The notes: a model not told the origin generated them from the sequence alone. DNA of 64,000 bases from Frigoribacterium sp. PvP032 (GCF_017833035.1 NZ_JAFIBM010000001.1:1364001-1428000), one strand, 5' to 3'; positions 27,466-36,551 are shown, numbered from the stretch's first letter. Translations and numbers: made by a program.

Positions 27466-28190
27466 CCCCTCCCGCGGTCGTCGTCGACGACATCTCCAAG
27501 AAGTTCCGGCTCTACCACGAGCAGAACAACTCGCTGAAGTCTGCGTTGATGCGTGGTCGCAAGTCTGTGCACGAGGATTTCTGGGCACTCAACAACATCT
27601 CGTTCGAGGTGCCCCAGGGGTCGACCTTCGGGCTCATCGGCCGGAACGGCTCCGGGAAGTCCACGCTCTTGAAGTGCCTCGCGAAGATCCTCGTCCCTGA
27701 CGAAGGCACCATCACTGCCAGAGGCCGTCAGGCATCGTTGCTCGAAGTGGGCAGTGGCTTCCACCCGGAGCTCTCAGGTCGTGAGAACGTCTTCCTCAAC
27801 GGTTCCATCCTCGGCATGACGAAACGAGAGGTGAGTCGTCGGTTCGACGAGATCGTGAGCTTCGCAGGAGTGGAGAAGTTCATCGACCAGCCCGTGAAGA
27901 ACTACTCGTCGGGCATGTACGTGCGGCTCGGCTTCTCCGTCGCGGTGAGCGTGACGCCTGACATCCTCGTCGTCGATGAGGTCCTCGCCGTTGGTGACGC
28001 AGCGTTCCAGAAGAAATGTCGGCACAAGTTCGCCGACATGAAGCGCGATGGACAGACGGTCATCCTGGTCTCCCACTCCATGAACACGGTGAAGGAGATG
28101 TGCGATCAGGTGGCATGGCTGGACAGCGGCGAGCTCGTCGTCGCCGGGGCGGCCGACGACGTCATCAAGGCCTACTCGGCGACCGTCTGA
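27462..28190 (+). CDS. wzt: ABC-2 polysaccharide exporter, ATPase subunit
   Basis: A 242-residue ATPase energising the adjacent permease. Walker A is GRNGSGKST (~57-65). The signature is NYSSGMYVRLGF (~147), Walker B ILVVDEVLAVGD (~167) and the switch His is in LVSHSM (~203). It ends soon after the nucleotide-binding fold, so it lacks the C-terminal carbohydrate-binding domain of long Wzt proteins, which read a terminal cap on O-antigens. Export should therefore not depend on such a cap. GTG 27462 overlaps the permease stop. The last 19 bases overlap the end of the converging gene. Confidence 0.92.
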   Translation: MTPPAVVVDDISKKFRLYHEQNNSLKSALMRGRKSVHEDFWALNNISFEVPQGSTFGLIGRNGSGKSTLLKCLAKILVPDEGTITARGRQASLLEVGSGFHPELSGRENVFLNGSILGMTKREVSRRFDEIVSFAGVEKFIDQPVKNYSSGMYVRLGFSVAVSVTPDILVVDEVLAVGDAAFQKKCRHKFADMKRDGQTVILVSHSMNTVKEMCDQVAWLDSGELVVAGAADDVIKAYSATV

Positions 28191-30850
28191 GTCCTGTCGG
28201 CGCGGTCGAGCACGCCCGCCATGGCGTCCTGCGCGAGCGTGAGCGCGCTGTCCGAGCCGGTCATCGCAGCATCGGTCCGTGCGCCGGGCCCCGCCTGCAG
28301 GGCGAAGGACGCGGCGAATGCTTCGTCGGTCGCGCTGTCCTGAGAGAGCCAGAGCACGTTCACAGCTCCCGGCTGCGGCACGAAGAGAGGCGCCCGAGCG
28401 CCCGTGACGAGCAGCGTCACGTCATCGAGTCCGCAAGAGGAACGGTAGAAAGACGCCAGGTCGTCGACCACGACCTCCTGGCCGAGACCGACGAGGTGCC
28501 GCCTCAGGGAGTAGACGTCCTCCATCGCACGTGCGTCAGTCGAGTCGGCCTTCAGTGCCCAGCGGAGGGACGGCCGGCCTGCCCACGAGCCGTGCTCCAC
28601 GAGCCTCGGACGGCGGACGACGACCGGTCGCGAGGAGCGGACCATCGTCGCGTGCCCTCGGGGCTCACCTGGTTCGAACGCGACTATCTCGAGCCCGGCG
28701 GACTCGAAGAGGCCGAAGTCAGCCGAGGGATACCGACCACGCCAGCGCTCGTCGAAGATCCGACGGTTCTCGATGCGAGCGTCATCGCGTCCGGGAGCCT
28801 TGCTCTCGTGGTGGACGACGAGGGATTCGAGGACGACGGCGAAGTGTCCGCCAGGCCTGTCGTCCAGGGCGCGCAGGCAGAGATCGACGTCTTCCAGTCC
28901 GTTCGCGAAGACGGGATCGAAACCACGCCAGCGGATGAGGTCCCCGGCCCGGAACGCGGCGGCGGCTGCGGTCACGGCGCGGAAGCGACGCTGACCCGCG
29001 CGCTCAGCGTCGGCCCTCGGATGGTGAGCGAGGAAGTGCCAGGGCAGGACCTTGTCACCGCCGAAGACGGTTCCTGCTGCCTGCACCGTGCCGTCGGGGT
29101 AGAGGAGGAGGGACTGAGCGCCGAGGACGCCCTCGTCGTCGAGGGCGCCGACGAGAGGTGGAAGCCAGCCAGGCTGGACCTCGGTGTCGTTGTTCAGCAT
29201 CACCACTCGTGCGCCTCGACTCATGGCCAGTCCGAGGTCGCTTCCCAGCCCGAAGTTGAGGTTGCGCGGGACCCGGTGCAGGCGGACACGGCAGTCGGAG
29301 GAGAACCAGGCGTCGAGGATCGCCGAGACCGCCCGGGGTGAGGCGTTGTCGATGATGACGATCTCGACGTCGAGCTCATCCGGCGTGGTTCTCAGGACGG
29401 CCTCGACGGCCGCCCGTGTGAGCTGCCAGTCCCGGAAGACGGGCACGACGACGGAGACGAGGTCCTCCCTGCGCCCGCTGGTGCCGGCTTCGAGGGCCGA
29501 CCAGTCGATCAGCGACGGGGCTACGGCGACGTCCTGCCACGACGCCCCGTGGGACGAGGAGATGCGACGGCCGTCGCGCGTGTTGTCGTAGTCGACTCCG
29601 AGGTGAGGCACGTAGGCGGGAACCCCGGTCGCTCGCGAGAGTCGCAGCACGTAGTCGTAGTCGATCCAGCGCCGCAGGGCCACGTCGAAGTCGCCCGTGG
29701 CTGCAGCAGCAGCGCGGGTGACGAGCAAGGCGTTGAGGTCGACGAAGTTGCCCGCGAGCAGGTCGTCCCAGCTGCCGTCCTCGCCCCGATAGGTCTCCGA
29801 CACCGTTCCCTCGGAGTCGCGTTCGTTGTTGAGGCCGAGCATGCGCATGCCCGAGTGCACAGCGGGGTGACCGCCGTCGTACAGGGCACCCACGGCTATC
29901 TCGAGGTACGTCGGGAACCAGGTGTTGTCAGAGTCGAGGAACGCCACGAGCTCGCCGTCGGCCGCACGGAGCCCGGTGTTCCGTGCCGCCGAGGCGCCGG
30001 ACGGCTCTTGGCGGACGACGGTGATCCGGTGGTCGGACGCAGCCATCGACGTGATCAGCTCACTGCTGCCGTCTGTCGAGCCGTCGTCGACGATCACCAG
30101 TTGCCACGCGGTCCAGGTCTGCGCCTGGACCGAGGCGACCGCTCGGCCCAGGGCCTCCCTGCGGTCACGGGTCGGCAGGATGATCGAGACTCTGGGCGCG
30201 TCCGCTGCGGCGGACTCCAGGCCCGCCGCGAAGCGCTTGCGCGCGCCTGCATAGTCGAGCCCGTTCCACTCGGATCGGTAGCGACGTCGCATGTGGACTT
30301 GGTCTCCGGCGAACGACCGAGCGCGATCGAGTGCTGTCTTCCGGTACTCGGACCACGTCGGCGGTGTTCCAGGGCGCCCTTCGGGCACGGGCATGGGAGT
30401 GTCGGGACGGGCGTGCTGGAGAAAGTGACGCAGCGCGTCCAGGGTCGTCCCCGGCCGATCAGGCTCGGGGACGGCTGCGGCCCACCGTGCTGCGTCGAAG
30501 ACCGGCGACGTCTGGACGAGGACGGGCTGCTCCTGATGGAGGAAGTCGTACCAGCTCGTTCGGCCGTCGGGGAGCTGCGCTCGGAGCCATTCGGGCTCGA
30601 CGAGCGGCGAGATGGTGAGCCCCCGTGTGCCGTCGTTGCTCACGACGAAGTGCACGGCCTCGTCGTCCGTCGAGAACGACTGCGAGACGAGCACCTCCAC
30701 GAATTCACGATCGACGATCTCGAACTCGACGATGCGGCGTGCCCACCGGAGCTGCCTGTCCTCGACGGTCAGGAGCCTCGGCTCTCCTCGGAAGCGACGC
30801 GTCACCCGCCCCGCTGCGCCCAGGATGCGCCGAGCCGGACTCGCGTTCAT
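28172..30850 (-). CDS. two-domain GT2 glycosyltransferase with truncated CgeB-like tail
   Basis: An 892-residue protein built like the one at 20501-23671. An N-terminal region contains VFDAARWAAAVPEPDRPG. The first GT2 domain starts near 219 (VSIILPTRDRREALGRAV) with FLDSDNTW. The second starts near 462 (VSVVVPVFRDWQLTRAAV) with MLNNDTEVQPGWL and NGLEDVDLCLR. From ~775 it matches the start of the CgeB-like part (LRWALKADSTD, VPQPGAVNVLW) but then ends after ~65 unrelated residues instead of ~200 more. The third domain is thus missing or eroded. ATG 30850 overlaps the upstream stop, so it is coupled to 30847-32376. Confidence 0.8.
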   Translation of the reverse strand: MNASPARRILGAAGRVTRRFRGEPRLLTVEDRQLRWARRIVEFEIVDREFVEVLVSQSFSTDDEAVHFVVSNDGTRGLTISPLVEPEWLRAQLPDGRTSWYDFLHQEQPVLVQTSPVFDAARWAAAVPEPDRPGTTLDALRHFLQHARPDTPMPVPEGRPGTPPTWSEYRKTALDRARSFAGDQVHMRRRYRSEWNGLDYAGARKRFAAGLESAAADAPRVSIILPTRDRREALGRAVASVQAQTWTAWQLVIVDDGSTDGSSELITSMAASDHRITVVRQEPSGASAARNTGLRAADGELVAFLDSDNTWFPTYLEIAVGALYDGGHPAVHSGMRMLGLNNERDSEGTVSETYRGEDGSWDDLLAGNFVDLNALLVTRAAAAATGDFDVALRRWIDYDYVLRLSRATGVPAYVPHLGVDYDNTRDGRRISSSHGASWQDVAVAPSLIDWSALEAGTSGRREDLVSVVVPVFRDWQLTRAAVEAVLRTTPDELDVEIVIIDNASPRAVSAILDAWFSSDCRVRLHRVPRNLNFGLGSDLGLAMSRGARVVMLNNDTEVQPGWLPPLVGALDDEGVLGAQSLLLYPDGTVQAAGTVFGGDKVLPWHFLAHHPRADAERAGQRRFRAVTAAAAAFRAGDLIRWRGFDPVFANGLEDVDLCLRALDDRPGGHFAVVLESLVVHHESKAPGRDDARIENRRIFDERWRGRYPSADFGLFESAGLEIVAFEPGEPRGHATMVRSSRPVVVRRPRLVEHGSWAGRPSLRWALKADSTDARAMEDVYSLRRHLVGLGQEVVVDDLASFYRSSCGLDDVTLLVTGARAPLFVPQPGAVNVLWLSQDSATDEAFAASFALQAGPGARTDAAMTGSDSALTLAQDAMAGVLDRADRTQTVAE

Positions 30851-32376
30851 CGAGTGACCCCCGGAACCCGACGCGCCAGTCGCGCGACCCGCGTGGCCAG
30901 GACGTAGCTGCGGCTGGACTTGAGCGCGTTGAGCTCGTCACGGTACCTGTTCGCGGCGCTCGCGTCGGGACCGGACGTGAGCTGCGCGACCACGTCCGCC
31001 AGGCCGACCCATCGCGTTCGGCGGACGAGCTGTTCGACCTCCTCGGCCAGCTGCCCCCTCGGCACGGGACCTGCTGACGCCGCGAGGAGGTCGGACAGGG
31101 CCGTCGAGCCCTCACGGCCGTCGAGGGTGAGCTGCACGGCGGCGTGCTCGGCGACCACCGAGGCGACGTGTCGACGGCCCACGGCGGCGAGTCCGTCGGA
31201 CCAGGCGACGGACTGGGCGACGAGACCGAGGTCGAGGCTCGCCCAGGCTGCGTAGCGCCTGTTCGCCTGGAGGAGGCGGTGGCTGTCGACCAGCCCGGGG
31301 ACGAGCACCCCGAGCGAGGCGATCTGGTCGTCGGGCGCATCGTCGCGCACGGTCGCCATCGGGGCGCCGGCCGACACGGCGGGCACGGCGGCCGTGTCCA
31401 CCAGGAACTCGAGCGAGACCCGGTCGGTCGCGGCTGACGAGAGGGCCGCCACGACGGAGTCCAGCGTGGAGCCGTCGAGACCTGCCGTGGCCGCGCCGCG
31501 CAGGTCCACCGTGATCGAAGCGGGTCCGGCGGTCGGCACCAGGGCGTCCGCGAAACGGTCGGCGGGGTGCACGTCGTGGCGCAGGAAGGCGCCGGTCGCC
31601 TGGCCGTAGAACGGGTAGCGCGCCTCCAGCTTCTTCTGGTGGGCGTCCCGCAGGGTGTTCCGTCGGGCGCCCACGAAGCTCTTGGACCCGGCGTGCAGCA
31701 CGAGAGCCCGGTTCGCCATCACCGACGACCAGCCGTGGCCGTTGATCCGGAGGCAGTAGTCGTTCTCCTCGCCGTAGCCGGGTGCGAACGCCTCGTCGAA
31801 GAGCCCGAACTCGCGGATCAGGCTGCGCCGCGTGAGGAAGCAGAAGCCCATCGCCACGGGTGTGACGTACCACCGCGGGAGCAGCGGGGAGATCCGCTCG
31901 AAGACCTCGACGGTCCGCTCCGTCGTCCGCTCGGCGGGCCGGACCTGGCGGAACGGCATGCTGGCGATGGTGGCGTTGTTGCTACGCGCGCAGACGACGC
32001 CGTGGTGGTCTTCTGCCAGGAGCACCTCGTGCATCTCGTCGAGGGCTCCTGCGGTGACGACGGTGTCGCTGTTCAGCAGGAGGACGTCGGCGTCGGACGT
32101 GTCGAGCTCGGTGGCCGCGCGGTTGCAGGTGCCGACGAAGCCGAGGTTGTGGTCGTTCCGTTCGTACCGGAAGCCGCGTCGTCCGTCGATCGCGCTGAGC
32201 AGGGCACGCTCGATGGCGTCGGCGTCCGGCCCGCAGTCGTTGACGAGCAGGACCGAGTGACGGTCCACGTCGACGTGCTGGACCAGCGAGGCCACGCAGT
32301 CGAGGAGCGAGGGGAGGTCGCCGTAGACCGGGACGACCACGACCAGGCCGGGACGCTCGGAGGGGGGAGTGGTCAT
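30847..32376 (-). CDS. family GT2 glycosyltransferase
   Basis: A 509-residue protein with an N-terminal GT2 domain: VVVVPVYGDLPSLLDCV, VLLLNSDTVVTAGALDEMHE and FDEAFAPGYGEENDYCLRI. A C-terminal alpha/beta region follows and ends in a basic helix (SSRSYVLATRVARLARRV), perhaps a membrane contact. It is a paralogue of 23693-25150; the first ~270 residues align without gaps by eye. ATG 32376 overlaps the stop of the WsaF-like gene, so the frame upstream of it, open to 32724, is not used. It sits in a three-gene minus-strand unit of glycosyltransferases. Confidence 0.83.
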   Translation of the reverse strand: MTTPPSERPGLVVVVPVYGDLPSLLDCVASLVQHVDVDRHSVLLVNDCGPDADAIERALLSAIDGRRGFRYERNDHNLGFVGTCNRAATELDTSDADVLLLNSDTVVTAGALDEMHEVLLAEDHHGVVCARSNNATIASMPFRQVRPAERTTERTVEVFERISPLLPRWYVTPVAMGFCFLTRRSLIREFGLFDEAFAPGYGEENDYCLRINGHGWSSVMANRALVLHAGSKSFVGARRNTLRDAHQKKLEARYPFYGQATGAFLRHDVHPADRFADALVPTAGPASITVDLRGAATAGLDGSTLDSVVAALSSAATDRVSLEFLVDTAAVPAVSAGAPMATVRDDAPDDQIASLGVLVPGLVDSHRLLQANRRYAAWASLDLGLVAQSVAWSDGLAAVGRRHVASVVAEHAAVQLTLDGREGSTALSDLLAASAGPVPRGQLAEEVEQLVRRTRWVGLADVVAQLTSGPDASAANRYRDELNALKSSRSYVLATRVARLARRVPGVTR

Positions 32377-33755
32377 CGTTCGGCAGTCCTCTCGGGAGCG
32401 GCAGCCCGGAGCCGGGCGGCGGCCGCGGCGACGGCGGCGCGGAGCTCTCCGCCGAGCAGGCCGGGGGCGACGTCGAGGAACCCTCCCGGCCCGTCGGAGG
32501 CGTCGCGCATGACCGCCGAGACCACGGCACCCGCGAGGGCCTCCGGCTCGGCGGACACGGCGGCGATCCGTTCGTGCAGGCCGGCGCGGGTCCCCCCGAA
32601 CTCGTTGGTGACGGCGTAGGCGCCCGAGATGGCGGCGTCGAAGGGAGGGTGGCTCGGGTGCGGGCTGTACTGGAGCGACAGGACGACGTTCGTCGACGAC
32701 AGCAGGTCGAAGTAGTCGTCCCACGGGAGCGTGCCCACGCTCCGGAGGGTGTGACCTGAGCCGAGATCCGTGTCTCCGTGCTGCTCGCCCGCCGAGACGA
32801 ACTCGACCCGTCGGCCCGACGCGGCGAGCTCGCGCGCGGCGATCTTCAAGGCGGTGACGCCGAGGCGGTAGAGGTTGCGGTGCTTGCTCGGCCGTCCGTA
32901 GAAGAGGACCTTCGTGGTGTCGCTCACCTGGCGCCGGTCCGCGACCCTGCGGAGCAGGTCGAGATCGAGGTCGGGTGCGAAGACGAGGTCCGGATCGATG
33001 TCAAGGCCCTGGTGGGCCCTGAGGTAGGCGTGGAGAGGGGCTGAGTTCACGATGGGCTGGAACCCGCGCTGGTAGGTGGAGGCGGCGACGGCGTACTCGG
33101 TCGACCACGGGCTGAAGCCCGGTTCGTAGTCCTGCATCAGGTACGCGACACGACGAGCGTCCACTCTGCCGCCGCGCACGGCGACGTCGACGGCGTGCGC
33201 CGTCTTCCAGTGAGTGGCCAGCCACGTGTCGTCGGGCGAGAAGCGGGCGGAGAGGATGTCCTCGCGGGCGAGGACGCGGGCATCGATCCCCGGGAACCGG
33301 GACTCGACGTACGCCTCCGCGACGGCGGCGCTGTTGCCGCCCGTCGTGTGGCCCACCATGACGATGCGGAGGCGCAGGCCCAGGTCGTCGGCCAGCGCCC
33401 TGCCCGCGACCACTGCCGTGGAGATGCCCGCGAAGGTCGCGTCGGGCCTGATCTCGCCGATCACCAGGTCGACGTGTCGCTCAGCAGACGCGTCGAGCCG
33501 GATGCCGGCCAGGGCCGTGCTCGTCTCGACCAGCTGCGCGTAAGGGCGAGCGGACTCGTCGGCCGCTGCGATCTCGGCGTCGGCCGTGGGAGAGGCGTCG
33601 ACGGTCACGAGCCGCTCGCGGACGGCGTTGCGGTACTCCCCGTCGCGGAGGTAGCCGGCGTTGACCCGTGCCAGGTCGGTCAGGAGGTGGCGGATCTTCG
33701 CGGCGTCCATGCTCGGGCGGGTGCTCCCCATCGCTCGTCGTGCGTGCTCCCGCAC
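32373..33755 (-). CDS. WsaF-like glycosyltransferase (probable rhamnosyltransferase)
   Basis: A 460-residue GT-B enzyme. It has the hallmark stretch VAYLMQDYEPGFSPWSTEYA (~225-245), then KVLFYGRPSKHRNLYRLGV (~305) and SLQYSPHPSHPPFDAAISGA (~375). These resemble WsaF, a beta-1,2-rhamnosyltransferase of bacterial S-layer glycans using dTDP-L-rhamnose. Divergent rmlC-rmlA genes support that donor. Start choice is uncertain: GTG 33755 follows GGGGGA by six bases, but ATG 33731 or 33710 are possible. A TAGGAT box lies at 33775-33770. Confidence 0.78.
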   Translation of the reverse strand: MREHARRAMGSTRPSMDAAKIRHLLTDLARVNAGYLRDGEYRNAVRERLVTVDASPTADAEIAAADESARPYAQLVETSTALAGIRLDASAERHVDLVIGEIRPDATFAGISTAVVAGRALADDLGLRLRIVMVGHTTGGNSAAVAEAYVESRFPGIDARVLAREDILSARFSPDDTWLATHWKTAHAVDVAVRGGRVDARRVAYLMQDYEPGFSPWSTEYAVAASTYQRGFQPIVNSAPLHAYLRAHQGLDIDPDLVFAPDLDLDLLRRVADRRQVSDTTKVLFYGRPSKHRNLYRLGVTALKIAARELAASGRRVEFVSAGEQHGDTDLGSGHTLRSVGTLPWDDYFDLLSSTNVVLSLQYSPHPSHPPFDAAISGAYAVTNEFGGTRAGLHERIAAVSAEPEALAGAVVSAVMRDASDGPGGFLDVAPGLLGGELRAAVAAAAARLRAAAPERTAER

Positions 33756-33817
33756 GCTCGGTCCCCCCGATCCTAGCGGCGCACCCGCTGGCCGACGGGG
33801 CGAGACCGGCCCGTTGC

Positions 33818-33823
33818 TACACT
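33818..33823 (+). promoter_or_regulatory. -10 box of leaderless rmlC promoter
   Basis: TACACT, six bases, then GTG 33830. It is divergent from TAGGAT of the WsaF-like gene in a 74-base gap. Confidence 0.6.
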
Positions 33824-33829
33824 CTCGGG

Positions 33830-34438
33830 GTGCAGACGAGAGAACTGGCCATCCCCGGCGCCTGGGAGTTCACCCCGAAGCAACACGGTGACGACCGCGG
33901 CGTCTTCTTCGAGCAGTACCGACACGACGTCCTGCAGGAGGCGGTGGGCCACCCGCTCGCCCTGAAGCAGACCAACACGTCGGTGTCGGCCCGCGGCGTC
34001 GCCCGCGGCATCCACTACGCGCTGGTGCCCCCGAGCCAGGCCAAGTACGTGTCGGCCCCCAAGGGCGCGTTCATCGACTTCATCATCGACATCCGGGTCG
34101 GCTCGCCGACCTTCGGCCAGTGGGACAGCGTCGTGATCGACGACGTCGACCGTCGCGCCGTCTACCTCTCCGAGGGACTGGGGCACGCGATCGTCGCGCT
34201 CACCGAGGGCGCCACGGTCAACTACCTCGTCACCGAGACCTTCAACCCCGAGCGCGAGAAGGGCCTGAGCGTCCTCGACCCCGACGTCGGTCTCGTGTTC
34301 CCCGACGACATCGGGGAGATCCTCCTCTCGCCCAAGGACACGTCGGCGCCGACGCTGGCCGAGGCCGAGTCACTCGGGCTGTTGCCCACCTGGCAGGAAT
34401 GCCAGGACCTCTACCAGCAGCTCCGAGCTGCGAACTAG
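33830..34438 (+). CDS. rmlC: dTDP-4-dehydrorhamnose 3,5-epimerase
   Basis: A 202-residue cupin-fold epimerase, third enzyme of dTDP-L-rhamnose synthesis. The catalytic His lies in ARGIHYALVPPSQAKYV (~60). DIRVGSPTFGQWDSVVID, YLSEGLGHAIVAL and YLVTETFNPEREKGLSVLDP match the family, including the Tyr that acts opposite the His. Start GTG 33830 follows from the leaderless promoter and the length; the upstream open frame to 33668 crosses the divergent gene. rmlA follows after six bases. Confidence 0.93.
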   Translation: MQTRELAIPGAWEFTPKQHGDDRGVFFEQYRHDVLQEAVGHPLALKQTNTSVSARGVARGIHYALVPPSQAKYVSAPKGAFIDFIIDIRVGSPTFGQWDSVVIDDVDRRAVYLSEGLGHAIVALTEGATVNYLVTETFNPEREKGLSVLDPDVGLVFPDDIGEILLSPKDTSAPTLAEAESLGLLPTWQECQDLYQQLRAAN

Positions 34439-34444
34439 GCAGGT

Positions 34445-35305
34445 ATGCGCGGAATCATCCTCGCCGGCGGGTCCGGCACACGTCTCTACCCGATCACCAA
34501 GGGCATCTCGAAGCAGCTGATGCCCATCTACGACAAGCCGATGGTCTACTACCCCCTCTCGACGCTGCTGTCGGCGGGCATCCGCGAGATCCTGATCATC
34601 ACCACGCCCGACGACGAGGCGCAGTTCAAGCGCCTCCTCGGCGACGGCAGCGACCTCGGCATCGAGCTGACGTACGCGGTCCAGCCCTCGCCCGACGGCC
34701 TCGCGCAGGCCTTCGTCATCGGCGAGGAGTTCATCGGCGACGAGAAGGTCGCCCTCGTGCTCGGCGACAACATCTTCCACGGCGTGGGCCTCGGCTCGAG
34801 CCTGCGGGCGAACACCGACCCCGACGGCGGCGTGATCTTCGCCTACCACGTGTCGAACCCCCGGGCCTACGGCGTCGTCGAGTTCGACGACACGTTCACG
34901 GCGAAGTCGATCGAGGAGAAGCCAGAGCACCCCAAGAGCAACTACGCGGTGCCCGGCCTGTACTTCTACGACAACACCGTCGTCGAGATCGCCAAGCGCA
35001 TCGAGCCCAGCTCGCGGGGCGAGCTCGAGATCACGACGATCAACGAGGAGTACCTGAAGGCAGGCAAGCTGCAGGTGCAGGTGCTCGACCGCGGCACCGC
35101 CTGGCTCGACACCGGCACCCACGAGTCGATGATGCAGGCCTCGGAGTACGTCAGGGTCATCGAGCACCGTCAGGGGTACAAGATCGGCTGCGTCGAGGAG
35201 CTCGCCTGGCGTCGTGGCTGGATCGACGACGACCAGCTCCGCGCCCTCGCCGCCCCCCTCGTCAAGAGCGGCTACGGCACGTACCTGCAGGGCCTGCTGG
35301 GCTAG
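34445..35305 (+). CDS. rmlA: glucose-1-phosphate thymidylyltransferase
   Basis: A 286-residue nucleotidyltransferase making dTDP-glucose from dTTP and glucose-1-phosphate, the entry to dTDP-L-rhamnose. It has [18 protein letters not shown] at the start, [20 protein letters not shown] near 22, [10 protein letters not shown] near 103 and ISIEEKP-type [12 protein letters not shown] near 156. [14 protein letters not shown] near 220 also fits. Length equals the standard short RmlA. It follows rmlC by six bases and is closed by a hairpin. Confidence 0.96.
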   Translation: MRGIILAGGSGTRLYPITKGISKQLMPIYDKPMVYYPLSTLLSAGIREILIITTPDDEAQFKRLLGDGSDLGIELTYAVQPSPDGLAQAFVIGEEFIGDEKVALVLGDNIFHGVGLGSSLRANTDPDGGVIFAYHVSNPRAYGVVEFDDTFTAKSIEEKPEHPKSNYAVPGLYFYDNTVVEIAKRIEPSSRGELEITTINEEYLKAGKLQVQVLDRGTAWLDTGTHESMMQASEYVRVIEHRQGYKIGCVEELAWRRGWIDDDQLRALAAPLVKSGYGTYLQGLLG

Positions 35306-35307
35306 TA

Positions 35308-35340
35308 CCACCACGCCCGTCCCCGCTCGGGGGGTGGTGG
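35308..35340 (+). terminator. hairpin terminator after rmlA
   Basis: CCACCAC (35308-35314) pairs with GTGGTGG (35334-35340), with an inner CCCC/GGGG pairing near the loop. It lies 2 bases after the rmlA stop; there is no T-run. Confidence 0.5.
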
Positions 35341-35369
35341 ACCTCGACCGTCCGTGCGATCTTAAGAAG

Positions 35370-36269
35370 ATGGACTCCTCTGTTGGTCAGGCAGAGCCGG
35401 GGGACACGGCGGTGAGCGGCTTCGGCCGTCGGCGCCTGTTGTCGCTCGCGGCTGTCGGCGCGGCGACCGCCGGCGCCGCTCTCGCCCTTCGACCCGAATC
35501 AGCCCGCGCGGCGACCACCCTCGCCGAGACGACGAGCACGGTGGCGAGCGTCGCCGAGGCCCTCGAGGCCGCCAAGGTGAACGCCTGGGGCGGCCTCTCG
35601 AACGGCCAGATCCCCTCGTCGTACCTCATCCCCGTGGTCGCCTCGGTGTCCGGTTCGGGCTACCTCCGAGACGACGCAGCGCGGCAGTACCTCTCGATGA
35701 GCCTCGCCTTCTCGAATGCGATCGGGCGCCCGCTCGCCATCACCGAGGGCTACCGCAGCTACGCCCGCCAAGTCGAGTACTGGAACAAGTACCAGGCCGG
35801 CACGGGCAACCTCGCCGCCTACCCGGGCACCTCGAACCACGGCTGGGGCATCTCCTGCGACTTCGGCGCGAGCGTCGACCAGGCGGGCAGCACGGCCAAG
35901 CGCTGGATGGACGCGAACGCCCCGTCCTACGGCTGGAGCCCCACCGGCAACGGCTTCAGCCGCCCGGAGCCCTGGCACTTCGACTACGTCGGCGCGTACG
36001 CCGGCCAGCCGACGAGCGGCGTGGACAAGGACTCCGACGTCCTGATCATCCGGACGACGCAGGCGCTCAACGAGCAGCCGGCGGGCTACACCACCCTCGT
36101 GGGCGTGCGCAGCCTCAGGCACCTGACCTCGATCGACATGATCAACTCGATGCGGGTGCTCGGCGTGCCCTACTACGAGATCAACCGGAACCAGTTCTAC
36201 GCCGTCATCAACTCCCTCGGCCTGCCCCGTGCCTCGCTCACGCAGGACGCCGACTACTGGCGTCGCTGA
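35370..36269 (+). CDS. Tat-exported M15-type D,D-carboxypeptidase with C-terminal extra domain
   Basis: A 299-residue secreted protein. A twin-arginine signal (GRRRLLSLAAVG) spans about residues 18-50. The M15 (VanY-like) zinc peptidase domain covers ~70-215: ITEGYRSYARQ, SNHGWGISCDFG (His and Asp ligands) and PEPWHFDYV (catalytic Glu and third ligand His). Such enzymes cut D-Ala-D-Ala ends of cell-wall peptides. A further ~76-residue domain at 224-299 (VLIIRTTQALNE to DADYWRR) is not part of M15. Nearly the same domain is encoded alone by the next gene. ATG 35370 is the only start that gives a complete signal peptide; the SD is weak. Confidence 0.85.
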   Translation: MDSSVGQAEPGDTAVSGFGRRRLLSLAAVGAATAGAALALRPESARAATTLAETTSTVASVAEALEAAKVNAWGGLSNGQIPSSYLIPVVASVSGSGYLRDDAARQYLSMSLAFSNAIGRPLAITEGYRSYARQVEYWNKYQAGTGNLAAYPGTSNHGWGISCDFGASVDQAGSTAKRWMDANAPSYGWSPTGNGFSRPEPWHFDYVGAYAGQPTSGVDKDSDVLIIRTTQALNEQPAGYTTLVGVRSLRHLTSIDMINSMRVLGVPYYEINRNQFYAVINSLGLPRASLTQDADYWRR

Positions 36270-36308
36270 CGCCGTCCCCGACCTCACGAACCCCCTGGAG
36301 ACACGACG

Positions 36309-36539
36309 ATGCTGATCATCCGATGCACTGACAACCTGCCCGAGGTGGGCGGCGGCTACGTCTGCATGGTGGGCGTCCGCAGCCTGCGCCACATGACCTC
36401 GATGGACATGGTCAACGCCATGCAGGCCGTCGGTGTGCAGTACAAGAACCTGAACGCCTCAGGCTTCTACGCCGCCCTGAGCTCGCTCTCGATCCCGCGC
36501 ACGGCCCTCAAGACCGGTGCCGACTGGTCCGGACGCTGA
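36309..36539 (+). CDS. stand-alone copy of the peptidase's C-terminal domain
   Basis: A 76-residue protein starting with ATG 36309 after a CTGGAG site. It aligns without gaps to residues 224-299 of the preceding peptidase; about half the positions are identical by hand count, including LIIR, GVRSLRH, the Asp-Met pair and the end SLxxPRxxL. It has no signal peptide or membrane segment. The function of the domain is unknown to me; it could bind cell wall, form oligomers or act as a partner of the peptidase. The 39-base gap suggests co-transcription. Confidence 0.72.
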   Translation: MLIIRCTDNLPEVGGGYVCMVGVRSLRHMTSMDMVNAMQAVGVQYKNLNASGFYAALSSLSIPRTALKTGADWSGR

Positions 36540-36551
36540 TCTGACGGATCC

